Shown: positions 45,230 through 54,014, counted from the first letter of the stretch. The stretch: DNA of 64,000 nt from Streptomyces venezuelae ATCC 10712 (GCF_008639165.1 NZ_CP029197.1:1426001-1490000), one strand, 5' to 3'. Numbers and translations are program-made. Notes: generated by a model not told the origin, from the sequence alone.

Positions 45230-45925
45230 ATGGCTGCCAGTGACCTCGCCGCGCTCGCGGCGCTCTTCGCGGACGAGACCCGTGCCGCGTTCCTGCTCGC
45301 CCTGCTCGACGGCCGGGCCTGGACCGCCGGGGAACTCGCCCGGCACGCGGGCGTGGCGCCGTCCACCGCCAGCGAGCACCTCGGGAAGCTCGTCACCGGG
45401 CGGGTGCTCACGGAGGAGCGGCAGGGCCGCCACCGGTACGTGCGCCTCGCCGACCCCGGGATCGCCCACCTCGTCGAGGACCTCGCCGCCCGGTCCGAGC
45501 CGGCCGTGGCCGCGCCGCCCCGCTCCCTCGCGGCCGCGACCGCCGGACGGGCGATGGCCCGGGGACGGACCTGCTACGACCACCTCGCGGGGCGGCTCGG
45601 CATCACGATCACCGAGGCGATGACCACCCGTGGACTGCTGCGCCAGGACACCGGGTTCGCGCTCACCGACCGGGGACTCGCCTGGTTCGACGGGCTCGGC
45701 ATCCCGCTGGAGCGCCGGGGGCGGCGGCCCGTCGCACGCGGCTGCCTCGACTGGACCGAGCGCCGGCCGCACCTCGCCGGCCTCGCGGGCGCCGCGCTCT
45801 GCCGGCACGCGCTGGACGCCGGGTGGTGCGTACGGATCGGGTCCGAGCGTGCCGTGAAGGTGACCGGGGCGGGTGAGAACGCGCTCCACGCCGCCCTGGG
45901 CATCGCCCCGGAGGCGCTGCGCTGA
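45230..45925 (+). CDS. ArsR-family winged-helix regulator
   Basis: A 231-residue protein. The N-terminal 90 residues are an ArsR-type winged helix (L-A-A-L-F-A-D-E-T-R-A-A-F-L-L-A-L then H-A-G-V-A-P-S-T-A-S-E-H-L). A second, longer domain continues with R-G-R-T-C-Y-D-H-L-A-G-R. Members of this two-domain type regulate nearby transporters. The downstream EamA transporter, 47 bp away, is the obvious target. The ligand is unknown. Confidence 0.78.
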   Translation: MAASDLAALAALFADETRAAFLLALLDGRAWTAGELARHAGVAPSTASEHLGKLVTGRVLTEERQGRHRYVRLADPGIAHLVEDLAARSEPAVAAPPRSLAAATAGRAMARGRTCYDHLAGRLGITITEAMTTRGLLRQDTGFALTDRGLAWFDGLGIPLERRGRRPVARGCLDWTERRPHLAGLAGAALCRHALDAGWCVRIGSERAVKVTGAGENALHAALGIAPEALR

Positions 45926-45972
45926 GGGATATTGCGGTGAGCACCGAACGGTCCGCGCCGTACGGTCGGAGC

Positions 45973-46887
45973 ATGCAGAAGCAATCCTCCCGGCTCGCGA
46001 TCGGCGCCGCCGGGGTCACCGTCGTCCTCTGGGCCTCCGCCTTCGTGTCCATCCGGAGCGCCGGGGAGGCCTACTCCCCCGGCGCGCTCGCCCTCGGACG
46101 GCTGCTCGCCGGGGCCCTGGTGCTGGGAGCCGTCCTCCTGGTCCGGCGGGAGGGCCTGCCGCCCCGGGCGGCGTGGCCGGGGATCGTGGTCTCGGGCCTG
46201 CTCTGGTTCGGGGTGTACATGGTGGTGCTCAACTGGGGCGAGCAGGAGGTCGACGCGGGCACGGCGGCGATGGTGGTGAACATCGGGCCGATCCTGATAG
46301 CCCTGCTCGGCGCCCGCTTCCTGGGCGAGTCGCTGCCGCCCCGGCTGATCGCCGGGATGGCGGTGTCGTTCGCGGGCGCGGTGACGGTCGGCCTCTCGAT
46401 GTCCCGGACGTCCTCCGGCGCGCACGCCTCGGTGCTCGGGGTCCTGCTCTGCGTCCTCGCGGCGATCGCGTACGCGGGCGGTGTCGTGGCGCAGAAGCCG
46501 GCGCTCGCCCACGGCAGCGCGCTCCAGGTGACGGGGTTCGGGTGCCTGGTGGGGGCGGTGGCCTGTCTGCCGTTCGCCGGGCAGCTGATCGACGAGGCGG
46601 GCCGGGCCCCGCTGTCGGCGACCCTGAACATGGTCTACCTGGGGGTGTTCCCGACCGCGCTCGCGTTCACCACCTGGGCCTACGCCCTGGCCCGTACGAC
46701 CGCCGGACGGATGGGCGCGACGACGTACGCCGTGCCCGCGCTCGTCGTGCTGCTCGCCTGGCTGTTCCTGGGCGAACTGCCCGGGCTCCTCACCCTCGGC
46801 GGGGGTGCGCTGTGCCTGGCAGGTGTGGCCGTATCGCGCTCCCGTCCGCGTCCGTCCCCGGCCACCGGAACGGCTGAATCCACCTGA
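45973..46887 (+). CDS. EamA/DMT-family drug/metabolite exporter
   Basis: A 304-residue membrane protein with ten hydrophobic helices in two EamA repeats. G-V-T-V-V-L-W-A-S-A-F opens the first repeat, and L-L-C-V-L-A-A-I-A-Y-A opens the second. EamA proteins export small metabolites or amino acids. The ATG at 45973 is used; an in-frame GTG at 45937 is weaker. The preceding ArsR-type gene probably regulates it. Confidence 0.82.
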   Translation: MQKQSSRLAIGAAGVTVVLWASAFVSIRSAGEAYSPGALALGRLLAGALVLGAVLLVRREGLPPRAAWPGIVVSGLLWFGVYMVVLNWGEQEVDAGTAAMVVNIGPILIALLGARFLGESLPPRLIAGMAVSFAGAVTVGLSMSRTSSGAHASVLGVLLCVLAAIAYAGGVVAQKPALAHGSALQVTGFGCLVGAVACLPFAGQLIDEAGRAPLSATLNMVYLGVFPTALAFTTWAYALARTTAGRMGATTYAVPALVVLLAWLFLGELPGLLTLGGGALCLAGVAVSRSRPRPSPATGTAEST

Positions 46888-47101
46888 CAGGGCATACCCC
46901 CGATTCCGGACACTTCGCGAACGACTGCCGCCGGGCGGGCGCTTGCGACCAGGAATGAAGGTGCGCGTCAACCCCTGGATTCGGCCGTTCGCAAACGCGG
47001 GCACGTTTCATGGGCTCCCGGCCGGATAGTTTCGAGTCGGTCACAGGCGCAGGCCGGAACATCACGCTCCGGCACCTTCTCGCAAGCCGACGGGGGAGCT
47101 C

Positions 47102-47779
47102 ATGGCGATTCAGCAGCGCGCGGAACGTACGAGACAGGAGATCCTGTCGGCGGCCGCGAGGGTGTTCGACGGGCATGGCTACGAGCGGGCCTCACTGGCC
47201 AGGATCGCCGGCGAGGCAAGGGTCACCACCGGCGCGCTCGTCTTCCACTTCGCCACCAAGGCGGATCTGGCGACGGCGGTCCGGGGGCGGGCCCGCGCGG
47301 TCACCCGGATCACGGTCGAGTCGGCCTGCCTCTCCACGGAGGGCGTGGGCGGGACCGCGATCGACAAGCTGGTGATCGCCACGCACGCGCTGATCCGGCT
47401 CTTCGAGACCGACCCCACGGCCAGGGCCGGTGAACGCCTCGCCCGCGAACTCCAGTTGACCGACCCCGGGCTCTCCGGGGACTGCCCCTGGCGGCGCGAG
47501 GTGGCCCGGCTCGCGCGCTACGCGGAGGCCGAGAAGGCCCTGCGCCCCGGGGTGGACGCGACGGCGGTCGCCGCACTGATCGGCTATGTGATCACCGGCG
47601 TCGAGCTGGAGATGCGCGGCCCGAACACCGCCCCGGCCGGCGAGAGCTGGCCTCCGGAGGAGCCCAGGACCGCCGAGAACGGCGCCCTGCACGGACCCGC
47701 CGAGCAGCGGCTCGCCCGCATCTGGGCGTTGATCCTGCCGGGCCTGGTCCACCCGGCCGGACGACGGCACGGCGCGTAG
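47102..47779 (+). CDS. Gamma-butyrolactone receptor-like regulator (ScbR/ArpA family)
   Basis: A 225-residue TetR-type protein. It opens R-A-E-R-T-R-Q-E-I-L-S-A-A-A-R-V-F-D-G-H-G-Y-E-R and continues with T-T-G-A-L-V-F-H-F-A-T-K-A-D-L, the pattern of ArpA/ScbR autoregulator receptors. These bind gamma-butyrolactones or antibiotics and control secondary metabolism. No AfsA-type synthase gene is beside it. It could be a pseudo-receptor for the BGC a few kb downstream, which is inference. Confidence 0.75.
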   Translation: MAIQQRAERTRQEILSAAARVFDGHGYERASLARIAGEARVTTGALVFHFATKADLATAVRGRARAVTRITVESACLSTEGVGGTAIDKLVIATHALIRLFETDPTARAGERLARELQLTDPGLSGDCPWRREVARLARYAEAEKALRPGVDATAVAALIGYVITGVELEMRGPNTAPAGESWPPEEPRTAENGALHGPAEQRLARIWALILPGLVHPAGRRHGA

Positions 47780-47833
47780 CTCCGCCGGCGACCCACCCCA
47801 CCTACGCCGGGCCTGCGGGCCCGAGACGCTTCC

Positions 47834-47870
47834 GCCCCCGCGCGTATCCCGACCGGATCCGCGCGGGGGC
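47834..47870. terminator. Hairpin terminator between convergent regulators
   Basis: GCCCCCGCGCG (47834-47844) and CGCGCGGGGGC (47860-47870) form an 11-bp stem with a 15-nt loop between the two convergent genes. Confidence 0.65.
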
Positions 47871-47905
47871 GGCTCTGTGCGGGGGCTCCGTGCGAAGACT
47901 CCCGT

Positions 47906-48568
47906 TCATCCCGCCGAGCGCAGCAGCTGGCGGGCGAAGTCCGCGAGGGAGCGTCCGATGCGCTCGGTCGACAGCCCGAGTTCGTGCCGCTGGAACTGGT
48001 AGAGCTCGGGTGAGAGCGGGCTGAGCGCGATGTCGATCAGCGGGTCCGGGTCCTGGACCCCGTGGTCGACGAGCAGCGTGCGGACGTGCACGCGCCAGAA
48101 ACCGTACGCCCCCGTCCGGAAGCGCGCGGGTCCGGTCTCCGCGCCGAGGGCCAGCGGCAGATGCCGTTCGAGCAGGTCGAGCATCGCCAGGTAGAACGCC
48201 GCGAGCCGCTCCCCCGCGCCCGCCCCCGGCCCGAGCGGCGGCGGGCCGTAGATGAGCTGTCCCTGGAGCCGGCGCTCGTGCTCGTCGAGCAGGGCGACGG
48301 CGACCGACGACGGGTCGGGGAAGCTGCGGTACAGCGTGGCGCGGCCCACCCCGGCGGCCTTGGCGATCCGGTCCATGGTGACCGAGCGCGGATCCTGCTC
48401 GGCGAAGAGCTGCTCGGCCGCGGCCAGGATCTGGGCGCGGTTGCGTTCGGCGTCCGCGCGTCTGCGCGGGGCGACCGGCTGCTCGTCGGCGGCCTGGAGG
48501 TCACCGAGGAGCCCGCCGACCCGGTGTACGGAGGCGGCTCGACGTCCGCGCTGCTCGTCGTCGCTCAT
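47906..48568 (-). CDS. TetR family repressor of the DUF606 transporter
   Basis: A 220-residue regulator with an extra 35-residue N-terminus. The DNA-binding part reads R-A-Q-I-L-A-A-A-E-Q-L-F-A-E-Q-D-P-R-S-V-T-M-D-R-I in register, with R-A-T-L-Y-R-S-F-P following. It is divergent from a transporter gene, with nested inverted repeats in between, the classic arrangement of a TetR that represses an exporter and itself. Confidence 0.82.
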   Translation of the reverse strand: MSDDEQRGRRAASVHRVGGLLGDLQAADEQPVAPRRRADAERNRAQILAAAEQLFAEQDPRSVTMDRIAKAAGVGRATLYRSFPDPSSVAVALLDEHERRLQGQLIYGPPPLGPGAGAGERLAAFYLAMLDLLERHLPLALGAETGPARFRTGAYGFWRVHVRTLLVDHGVQDPDPLIDIALSPLSPELYQFQRHELGLSTERIGRSLADFARQLLRSAG

Positions 48569-48594
48569 GGACCAGACCTTACTTCCCCAGGAGC

Positions 48595-48658
48595 TAAGTG
48601 GACACCTTGTCCGTTTGCCTTATCTCATGGCATGCTAAACGGACTCAGTGTCCACTTA
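48595..48658. promoter_or_regulatory. Nested inverted repeats: two candidate TetR operators
   Basis: Outer arms TAAGTGGACAC (48595-48605) and GTGTCCACTTA (48648-48658) and inner arms GTCCGTTT (48609-48616) and AAACGGAC (48637-48644) mirror each other. Each half is also a small palindrome: GGACA-CCT-TGTCC (48600-48612) and GGAC-TCAGT-GTCC (48641-48653). This gives two dyad sites in the shared promoter of the TetR and transporter genes. Confidence 0.75.
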
Positions 48659-48690
48659 CCCGCTCGCCACCCCGCCCCAGGGAGATCAAG

Positions 48691-49629
48691 ATGCATACCG
48701 CGCTCCTCGCCGCGGCCCTGCTGGTCGGCTGCCTCCTGGCCGTCCAGGCCTCGGTGAACCTCCAGCTCAACTCGGCCGTCGGCACCCCCTACGGCGCCTC
48801 GACCATCCAGCTCGGCGTCGCGACCGGTCTGCTGACCGCCCTCGCGATCGCGGCCGGAACACTCGGCGCGCTCGGCAAGCTGCCCGACGTCGAGCCCTGG
48901 CAGCTGCTCGGCGGACTGGCCAGTCCGCTCTACATCACCAGCGGCATCCTGCTCTTCCCGCGGCTCGGCGCCCTCGCCGCCGTCGGGCTCTTCGTCACCG
49001 GCCAGATGTTCGCCTCGCTCGCGCTCGACCTCTTCGGCCTGCTCGGCCTCGAGAAGAAGGACCTGAGCGCCGGGATCGTCGTCGGAGCCGTGGCCGTGCT
49101 CGCCGGCATCGTGGTGATCATCCGCGGCATGAAGGCGGCGGCCCCTCCCGGCGCCCCCAAGATGTCGAGCGCCGGCCGGGCCGGCTGGCTCGCCCTCGGC
49201 ATCATCGCGGGAGCCGTGCTGCCCGTGCAGGGCGCGGTCAACGCCCAGCTGCGCGCCCAGCTCCAGCAGCCCGTCACCGTCGCCGTGATCAGCTTCGCCG
49301 TGGCGACCTTCACCATCGCCGTCGTCCTGCTCGTGCTGTACGCGACCCGCAGGACGCCCAAGCCCAAGATCGCCCCGCTGAAGAAGATGCCCTGGTGGGG
49401 CTGGCTCGGCGGTGCCTGCGCCGCCGCGTACGTCACCGGCACCTTCCTGCTCATCCCCGAGATCGGGGCCGCGGTGACCATCGCGCTCACCGTGACCGGT
49501 CAGCAGCTCACCTCGGCCCTGATCGACCACAAGGGCCTCTTCAAGCTCCCCCAGCGCTCCCTCACCAAGGCCCGCGCCCTGGGCCTCGGCCTGCTGATCG
49601 CCGGCTCCCTGACCATCCAGCTCGTCTGA
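48691..49629 (+). CDS. DMT-family transporter with two DUF606 halves
   Basis: A 312-residue membrane protein with about ten helices. Two homologous halves begin with A-S-V-N-L-Q-L-N-S-A-V-G and G-A-V-N-A-Q-L-R-A-Q-L, the repeated V-N-x-Q-L signature of DUF606/YdcZ-type transporters. Most of these are made as single 150-residue halves, so this is a fused pair. GGGAG lies 6-7 nt before the ATG. It is probably an exporter repressed by the divergent TetR. Confidence 0.85.
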   Translation: MHTALLAAALLVGCLLAVQASVNLQLNSAVGTPYGASTIQLGVATGLLTALAIAAGTLGALGKLPDVEPWQLLGGLASPLYITSGILLFPRLGALAAVGLFVTGQMFASLALDLFGLLGLEKKDLSAGIVVGAVAVLAGIVVIIRGMKAAAPPGAPKMSSAGRAGWLALGIIAGAVLPVQGAVNAQLRAQLQQPVTVAVISFAVATFTIAVVLLVLYATRRTPKPKIAPLKKMPWWGWLGGACAAAYVTGTFLLIPEIGAAVTIALTVTGQQLTSALIDHKGLFKLPQRSLTKARALGLGLLIAGSLTIQLV

Positions 49630-49703
49630 CCCGGGCCGTCACTCCCCCCGGGACCCCACCCGGGGGGCTCACGGCCCGCACGGTGCGCCATGAAAGGTGT
49701 GTC

Positions 49704-50504
49704 ATGAAAGCGTCCTACACCGCCGGGCCGGACCTCCACGTCCTCCCCTCGGCGCTGCCCATCCCGGGCCTCGGCGACCAGCCGGTGAACGCCTTCCTCC
49801 TCCGGTCCGGCCAGCCGCTCCTCGTGGACACCGGCATGCCCGTCGACCGGGAGGGCTTCCTGGACTCCCTCTGGTCCCTGATCGAGCCCGCCGATCTGCG
49901 CTGGGTCGTCGTCACCCACGACGACCGCGACCACACCGGCGCCCTCGCCCGGATCCTGGAATCCGCGCCGAACGCCAGGGTGCTCGCCAACGCCATATCA
50001 CTGACGCGAATATCGGAAGAGTTCAGCATTCCGCAGGAACGGGTAGTAACTGCGAACCCGGGAAGTCGCGTGAAAGTCGGTGATCGTGAGTTGAGTTTCC
50101 ACCGGCCCCCCACGTTCGATTCCCCCGGAACCCTCGCCGTGTTCGACCACTCCGATGGAACGCTCTACAGCTCCGACAGTTTCGGGACCGTCGTCGGAGA
50201 AATCAGGCACGAGTTCGCCGATCTTTCCGAGGAGGAATTCTTTCACGGCTTCGAGGTCCTCAACCGGGCGATAGCCCCGTGGACCGCGCTGGTCGACGAG
50301 GAGAAGTTCCTGCGGCCCGTGCGCGAACTGGCCGCCCTGCGCCCCGCGAAGCTGCTGAGCGCCCACGGGCCGACCGTCCGCGAGGAGGCCGTACCGCGGC
50401 TCTTCGAGGCGATGGCCCGCATCCCCGCCCTGCCCGCCTGGCTGCCCGACGCCGACCTCGACCTGGAGGCGGCGCTCGACGCAGTGGAGTCCCCCGCCGG
50501 CTGA
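49704..50504 (+). CDS. MBL-fold protein with a patch of unusual codons
   Basis: A 266-residue metallo-beta-lactamase-fold protein. The metal motif is altered: V-V-T-H-D-D-R-D-H-T-G-A-L instead of H-x-H-x-D-H, closer to the oxidoreductase type of MBL domain found in flavodiiron proteins. Later it has S-S-D-S-F-G and S-A-H-G-P-T. About 49996-50250 uses codons rare in this genome (ATA, TCA, GTA, ACT, AGT, AAA, TTG), while both flanks are normal. The role is unknown. A DsbA-fold gene follows 35 bp downstream. Confidence 0.75.
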   Translation: MKASYTAGPDLHVLPSALPIPGLGDQPVNAFLLRSGQPLLVDTGMPVDREGFLDSLWSLIEPADLRWVVVTHDDRDHTGALARILESAPNARVLANAISLTRISEEFSIPQERVVTANPGSRVKVGDRELSFHRPPTFDSPGTLAVFDHSDGTLYSSDSFGTVVGEIRHEFADLSEEEFFHGFEVLNRAIAPWTALVDEEKFLRPVRELAALRPAKLLSAHGPTVREEAVPRLFEAMARIPALPAWLPDADLDLEAALDAVESPAG

Positions 50505-50539
50505 GCCCCGCTCCGCCCGCGTACGAACCGAGGAGAACC

Positions 50540-51241
50540 ATGCCCGACCCGACCACCGCCGATCTGACCCCGCCGCGCGGAGTCGTCACCGTCTTCTCCG
50601 ACATCTGGTGTTCCTTCGCGCACATCGCCATCCACCGGCTGCACGCCACCCGGGCCCGGCTGGGCCTGGAGGAGCAGGTCTCCTTCGACCTGCGCGCCTT
50701 CCCCCTGGAACTGCTGAACGACGCCCCGAGCCCGCGCCCCGGCACGGACAGCGAGGTGGCCCGGATGGCCAGCCTGGAGCCGGCCGCCGGCTGGCAGCTG
50801 TGGCAGGCCAAGGACTGGCTCTACCCCTCGACGACCCTGCCCGCCCTGGAGGCGGTGCTCGCCGCCAAGGAGCAGAGCCTGAACGCCTCGGAGCAGCTCG
50901 ACCTGGGGCTGCGCCGGGCCTTCTGGGCCGAGTCCCGCTGCATCAGCCATCGCAAGGTGATCCTGGAGGTCGCCGCGGACACCGGCGTGGTGGACGTGGA
51001 CGCCCTCACGGAGGCGCTGGACGACGGGCGCGCCCGCCGCTCCCTCGCGGACCAGGCGGCCCTGTCGGCGAGCGACCGGATCAACTGCAGCCCCCACCTG
51101 TTCCTGCCCGACGGTTCCGACCACGCCAACCCCGGCATCGAGGTGGGCTGGGAGGGCGCGTACGGCATCGGCTGGCCGGTGATCTCGTCGGACGACCCGA
51201 AGGTGTTCGAGGACATCCTGCTGCGGGCCGCCACGGAATAG
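50540..51241 (+). CDS. DsbA-fold (thioredoxin-like) protein lacking CxxC
   Basis: A 233-residue protein of the DSBA-like group, opening V-T-V-F-S-D-I-W-C-S-F-A-H and containing G-R-A-R-R-S-L-A-D and I-N-C-S-P-H-L-F-L-P. FrnE-type members have C-P-W-C at the active site. Here only one Cys remains (W-C-S-F), so thiol-disulfide exchange is unlikely. A glutathione-S-transferase-kappa or isomerase-like role is possible. AGGAG precedes the ATG at 50540. A strong terminator follows. Confidence 0.8.
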   Translation: MPDPTTADLTPPRGVVTVFSDIWCSFAHIAIHRLHATRARLGLEEQVSFDLRAFPLELLNDAPSPRPGTDSEVARMASLEPAAGWQLWQAKDWLYPSTTLPALEAVLAAKEQSLNASEQLDLGLRRAFWAESRCISHRKVILEVAADTGVVDVDALTEALDDGRARRSLADQAALSASDRINCSPHLFLPDGSDHANPGIEVGWEGAYGIGWPVISSDDPKVFEDILLRAATE

Positions 51242-51272
51242 TGGAACAAGCCGCGAAAGCGGCCCGATAAAG

Positions 51273-51328
51273 GGAACGACGGCCAGGCATTCCTATTCGA
51301 GGAATGCCTGGCCGTCGTTCCTTTTTTT
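51273..51328 (+). terminator. Strong Rho-independent terminator before the azomycin-type operon
   Basis: A perfect 22-bp stem (51273-51294 and 51300-51321, loop ATTCG) is followed by seven T residues. It ends the MBL/DsbA-fold transcript, so the operon at 51461 must have its own promoter in the AT-richer stretch 51329-51450. Confidence 0.95.
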
Positions 51329-51460
51329 GATTCCGAGAACATCGCGGTGATTATTAATTGCGTGACCCGTGCGTTATTCGCAAGGGCGGTCGGAGCTCCT
51401 AAAGTCATTCACGCCGCCGGAATTCCGGACGGAGATTCGTATCGACAGCGGGAGTTCTTC

Positions 51461-52639
51461 ATGTCGTTGACCGACAAGGCCGATGTCAGCACCTTCGTCG
51501 ACCTCACCCAGCACGAGATCGAGGCGCTGAAGACCCGGTTCAACCTCGCCGACGCACACACCCACCAGCGCCAGTCCGCCTCCCAGGAGCGGATCGTCTC
51601 GCGGCTCCCCGAGCTCTGGCACGAGTCGGAGTCGAAGCAGCAGGCGCACTTCGAGCGCCAGTTCATCGACGCCTTCTTCCGGCTGCACCAGCAGCCGACC
51701 GCCCGCGCCATGCAGCGGACGCTCCTTTCCTACTCCGCCAGCGTGTCGACCATGGTCGCCGGCATGTTCCTCAAGCAGCGCGGCATGTCGGTGCAGCTGG
51801 TCGAGCCCTGCTTCGACAACCTGGTCGACCTGCTGCGCAACATGCAGGTCCCGATCGCCCCGTTCGCCGAGTCGGCGCTGCACGACAAGGACGCCATCTA
51901 CGACCGGCTCGTCGAGGAGATCGACGCGGACGCGATCTACCTCGTCGACCCCAACAACCCCACCGGGTTCACCCTGCTCGCCGAGAAGCTGGAGGGCTTC
52001 CGCGAGGTCGTGCGCTACTGCGTGGACCACGACAAGGTCCTGGTGATGGACTTCTGCTTCGCGTCCTTCGCGCTCTGCGACGAGGGCATCGGCCGGGTGG
52101 ACATCTACCAACTCCTGGAGGAGTCCGGCGTCACGTACATGGTCATGGAGGACACCGGCAAGACCTGGCCGATCCAGGACGCCAAGTGCGCCATGATCAC
52201 CGCCAGCCGGAACATCCAGGAGGAGGTCTACAACCTCCACACCAGCGTCCTGCTGAACGTCTCGCCCTTCGTCCTCAACATGGTCACGCAGTACGTCGAG
52301 GACTCCATCACCGACGGCTTCGCCTCCGTCCGCGACATCATCCGCACCAACGGCGAGGCCGCCCGCAAGGCCCTGGGCGGCACCATCCTGGAGTTCCAGG
52401 AGCCGGTCGTCGGCACCAGCGTCGCCTGGTTCCGCATCAAGCCGGAGCACCTGACCGCCACCCAGCTGCAGGCCGTCCTCTTCGACGAGGAGGTGTACGT
52501 CCTGCCGGGCACCTTCTTCTACTGGAACACCAAGGAGAAGGGCGAGCGTTACGTCCGGCTGGCCCTGGCCCGCGAGCCGGAGCTGTTCGCCGGCGCGATG
52601 GAGCGCATGCGGAAGGTGCTCGAGCGCTATGCGGTCTGA
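51461..52639 (+). CDS. rohP: PLP-dependent L-arginine oxidase/hydroxylase, RohP/MppP type
   Basis: A 392-residue fold-type I PLP enzyme. The PLP lysine is Lys234 in [11 protein letters not shown], with Asp197 (V-M-D-F-C-F) and P-N-N-P-T-G (164-169) for cofactor and substrate. The E-D-T-G-K-T-W-P segment matches, as I recall it, the MppP/RohP arginine oxidases. These use O2 to turn L-arginine into 4-hydroxy-2-ketoarginine without a metal. The ATG at 51461 has GGGAG upstream. A 38-residue upstream extension would use a GTG and contain a rare TTA codon, so it was rejected. It opens the operon. Confidence 0.85.
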   Translation: MSLTDKADVSTFVDLTQHEIEALKTRFNLADAHTHQRQSASQERIVSRLPELWHESESKQQAHFERQFIDAFFRLHQQPTARAMQRTLLSYSASVSTMVAGMFLKQRGMSVQLVEPCFDNLVDLLRNMQVPIAPFAESALHDKDAIYDRLVEEIDADAIYLVDPNNPTGFTLLAEKLEGFREVVRYCVDHDKVLVMDFCFASFALCDEGIGRVDIYQLLEESGVTYMVMEDTGKTWPIQDAKCAMITASRNIQEEVYNLHTSVLLNVSPFVLNMVTQYVEDSITDGFASVRDIIRTNGEAARKALGGTILEFQEPVVGTSVAWFRIKPEHLTATQLQAVLFDEEVYVLPGTFFYWNTKEKGERYVRLALAREPELFAGAMERMRKVLERYAV

Positions 52640-53171
52640 CGCGAACCCGGTGGCGTTCATCGACGCCACGGCCTTCATGGGCATGCACAGCGAGGACGAC
52701 GCCGTCCGGGTGGCCGCCAAGGCCTTCTTCGCGGACCGGCTCGCCGCCGGGGACGCCGGCGCGGTCGTCATGAGCTGGGAGCAGGTCGGCCGCTGCGACG
52801 ACCTCGTGTGGGGCTACGAGCGGGGGGTGCAGGACGAGTACTACCCGTTCATGGACGTCCTCCACACCGATCTGGCCGTCGACCGCGTCCCGTACACCGA
52901 GGACGACGTCCGCCGGGCCTTCACCGAGCCCGCGCTCGACGGTCTGCCCACGCACGAACGCCTGCTGCTCGCCCAGGTCATCGGGCGCGGCGGCGTGCTC
53001 CACACGGCGAGCCCCCGGCTGACCGGGGCGGCGGGGCTGCCCGTCGTACCGCTCGCGCCCCCCGCGCCGGCCGGCGCTCCCGCCCCCGGCGAGGAGCCGT
53101 CCTTCCCCGCGTACCTGGAGGACCTGTACCAGCGCTCGCTGGTGCTGACGGTCGTCTCCGAAAACCTCTGA
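52629..53171 (+). CDS. rohQ: PIN-like small protein at the RohQ position (candidate cyclodehydratase)
   Basis: A 180-residue protein of a DUF6190-like group. It opens [13 protein letters not shown], similar to the first strand of a PIN domain, and ends with [11 protein letters not shown]. Its start overlaps the rohP stop by 11 bp. In the described azomycin pathway an otherwise unassigned protein, RohQ, closes guanidinoacetaldehyde to 2-aminoimidazole. This gene sits where rohQ would be, so the assignment is by position. The PIN-like fold for such a reaction would be unusual. Confidence 0.6.
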   Translation: MRSDANPVAFIDATAFMGMHSEDDAVRVAAKAFFADRLAAGDAGAVVMSWEQVGRCDDLVWGYERGVQDEYYPFMDVLHTDLAVDRVPYTEDDVRRAFTEPALDGLPTHERLLLAQVIGRGGVLHTASPRLTGAAGLPVVPLAPPAPAGAPAPGEEPSFPAYLEDLYQRSLVLTVVSENL

Positions 53172-53207
53172 CGAGCCTCCGCAGACATTCCGAAGGGCAC
53201 CCCACTC

Positions 53208-54014
53208 ATGCCTGGCACCTACTCCGGGACCGTCGTCCCGCTGATCACCCCCCTCGACGAGCACGGCGTCGTCGACGAGCAGAGCGTCGTGCGCCTCCTG
53301 GACCACATCCGCGCCGAGGTCACCGGCTTCATGCCGGCCCTGACCTCCGGTGAGGGCTGGAAGCTCGACGCCCGCCAGTGGCAGGACGTCGTCACGTACA
53401 CCGTGCGGCACGCGGGCGGCCTGCCCGTCCTCGCCGGCATCCAGCTCCCCGACACCGCCGCGGTGATCGACCGGGCCCGTACGGCGGCCGCGATCGGTGC
53501 CGACGCCGTCGTCGTCACCACGCCGTTCGGCGCGGACGTGACGCAGGACCAGATCGTCGAGCACTACGAGGCCATCCGCGCGGCGGTCGACATACCGATC
53601 TTCCTCTACAACGAGGAGGCGCTCTCGGGCAATCGCATCGAGTTCGACACCCTGATCAGGATCTGCAAGGAGATCCCCGGGATCGTCGGCATCAAGGAGT
53701 CCAGCGGCGACGCCGCCTTCACCCGGCAGATGGCCGGTGCGGGCACCGGCATCCCGGTCTTCGAGGGCTGGGAGAACCTGCTGGTCGACGTCCGCGGCGT
53801 CGACGGCTTCATCGGCCCGCTGGCCAACCTCGAACCCGGCCTGTGCAACGCGATGCTGGTCGACCCGACCCCGGACCGCCAGGCGGAGATCAACACCGTC
53901 TGCGAGCGGTACGGCGTCTTCCTCGACGACTGGTACCGCTGGGTCAAGAAGGAACTGCACCGGCGCGGCGTGATCAGTTCCCCGACCGTGCACGAGGAGG
54001 CGAAGGCGGCATGA
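53208..54014 (+). CDS. rohR: DHDPS-family pyruvate aldolase, RohR type
   Basis: A 268-residue (beta/alpha)8 class I aldolase of the dihydrodipicolinate synthase family, somewhat short (usual 290-300). The Schiff-base Lys163 is in G-I-K-E-S-S-G-D and Tyr134 in I-F-L-Y-N-E-E. In the azomycin pathway RohR splits 4-hydroxy-2-ketoarginine into pyruvate and guanidinoacetaldehyde, a reaction this fold suits. GAAGGG lies 8-9 nt before the ATG. Its stop overlaps the rohS start by ATGA. Confidence 0.85.
   Translation: MPGTYSGTVVPLITPLDEHGVVDEQSVVRLLDHIRAEVTGFMPALTSGEGWKLDARQWQDVVTYTVRHAGGLPVLAGIQLPDTAAVIDRARTAAAIGADAVVVTTPFGADVTQDQIVEHYEAIRAAVDIPIFLYNEEALSGNRIEFDTLIRICKEIPGIVGIKESSGDAAFTRQMAGAGTGIPVFEGWENLLVDVRGVDGFIGPLANLEPGLCNAMLVDPTPDRQAEINTVCERYGVFLDDWYRWVKKELHRRGVISSPTVHEEAKAA

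Noticed and set aside
51347..51460. N-terminal extension of rohP from a GTG at 51347
   Set aside because: It has no ribosome site, includes a rare TTA codon and lies in the AT-richer promoter stretch; the ATG at 51461 has GGGAG and starts the conserved part.
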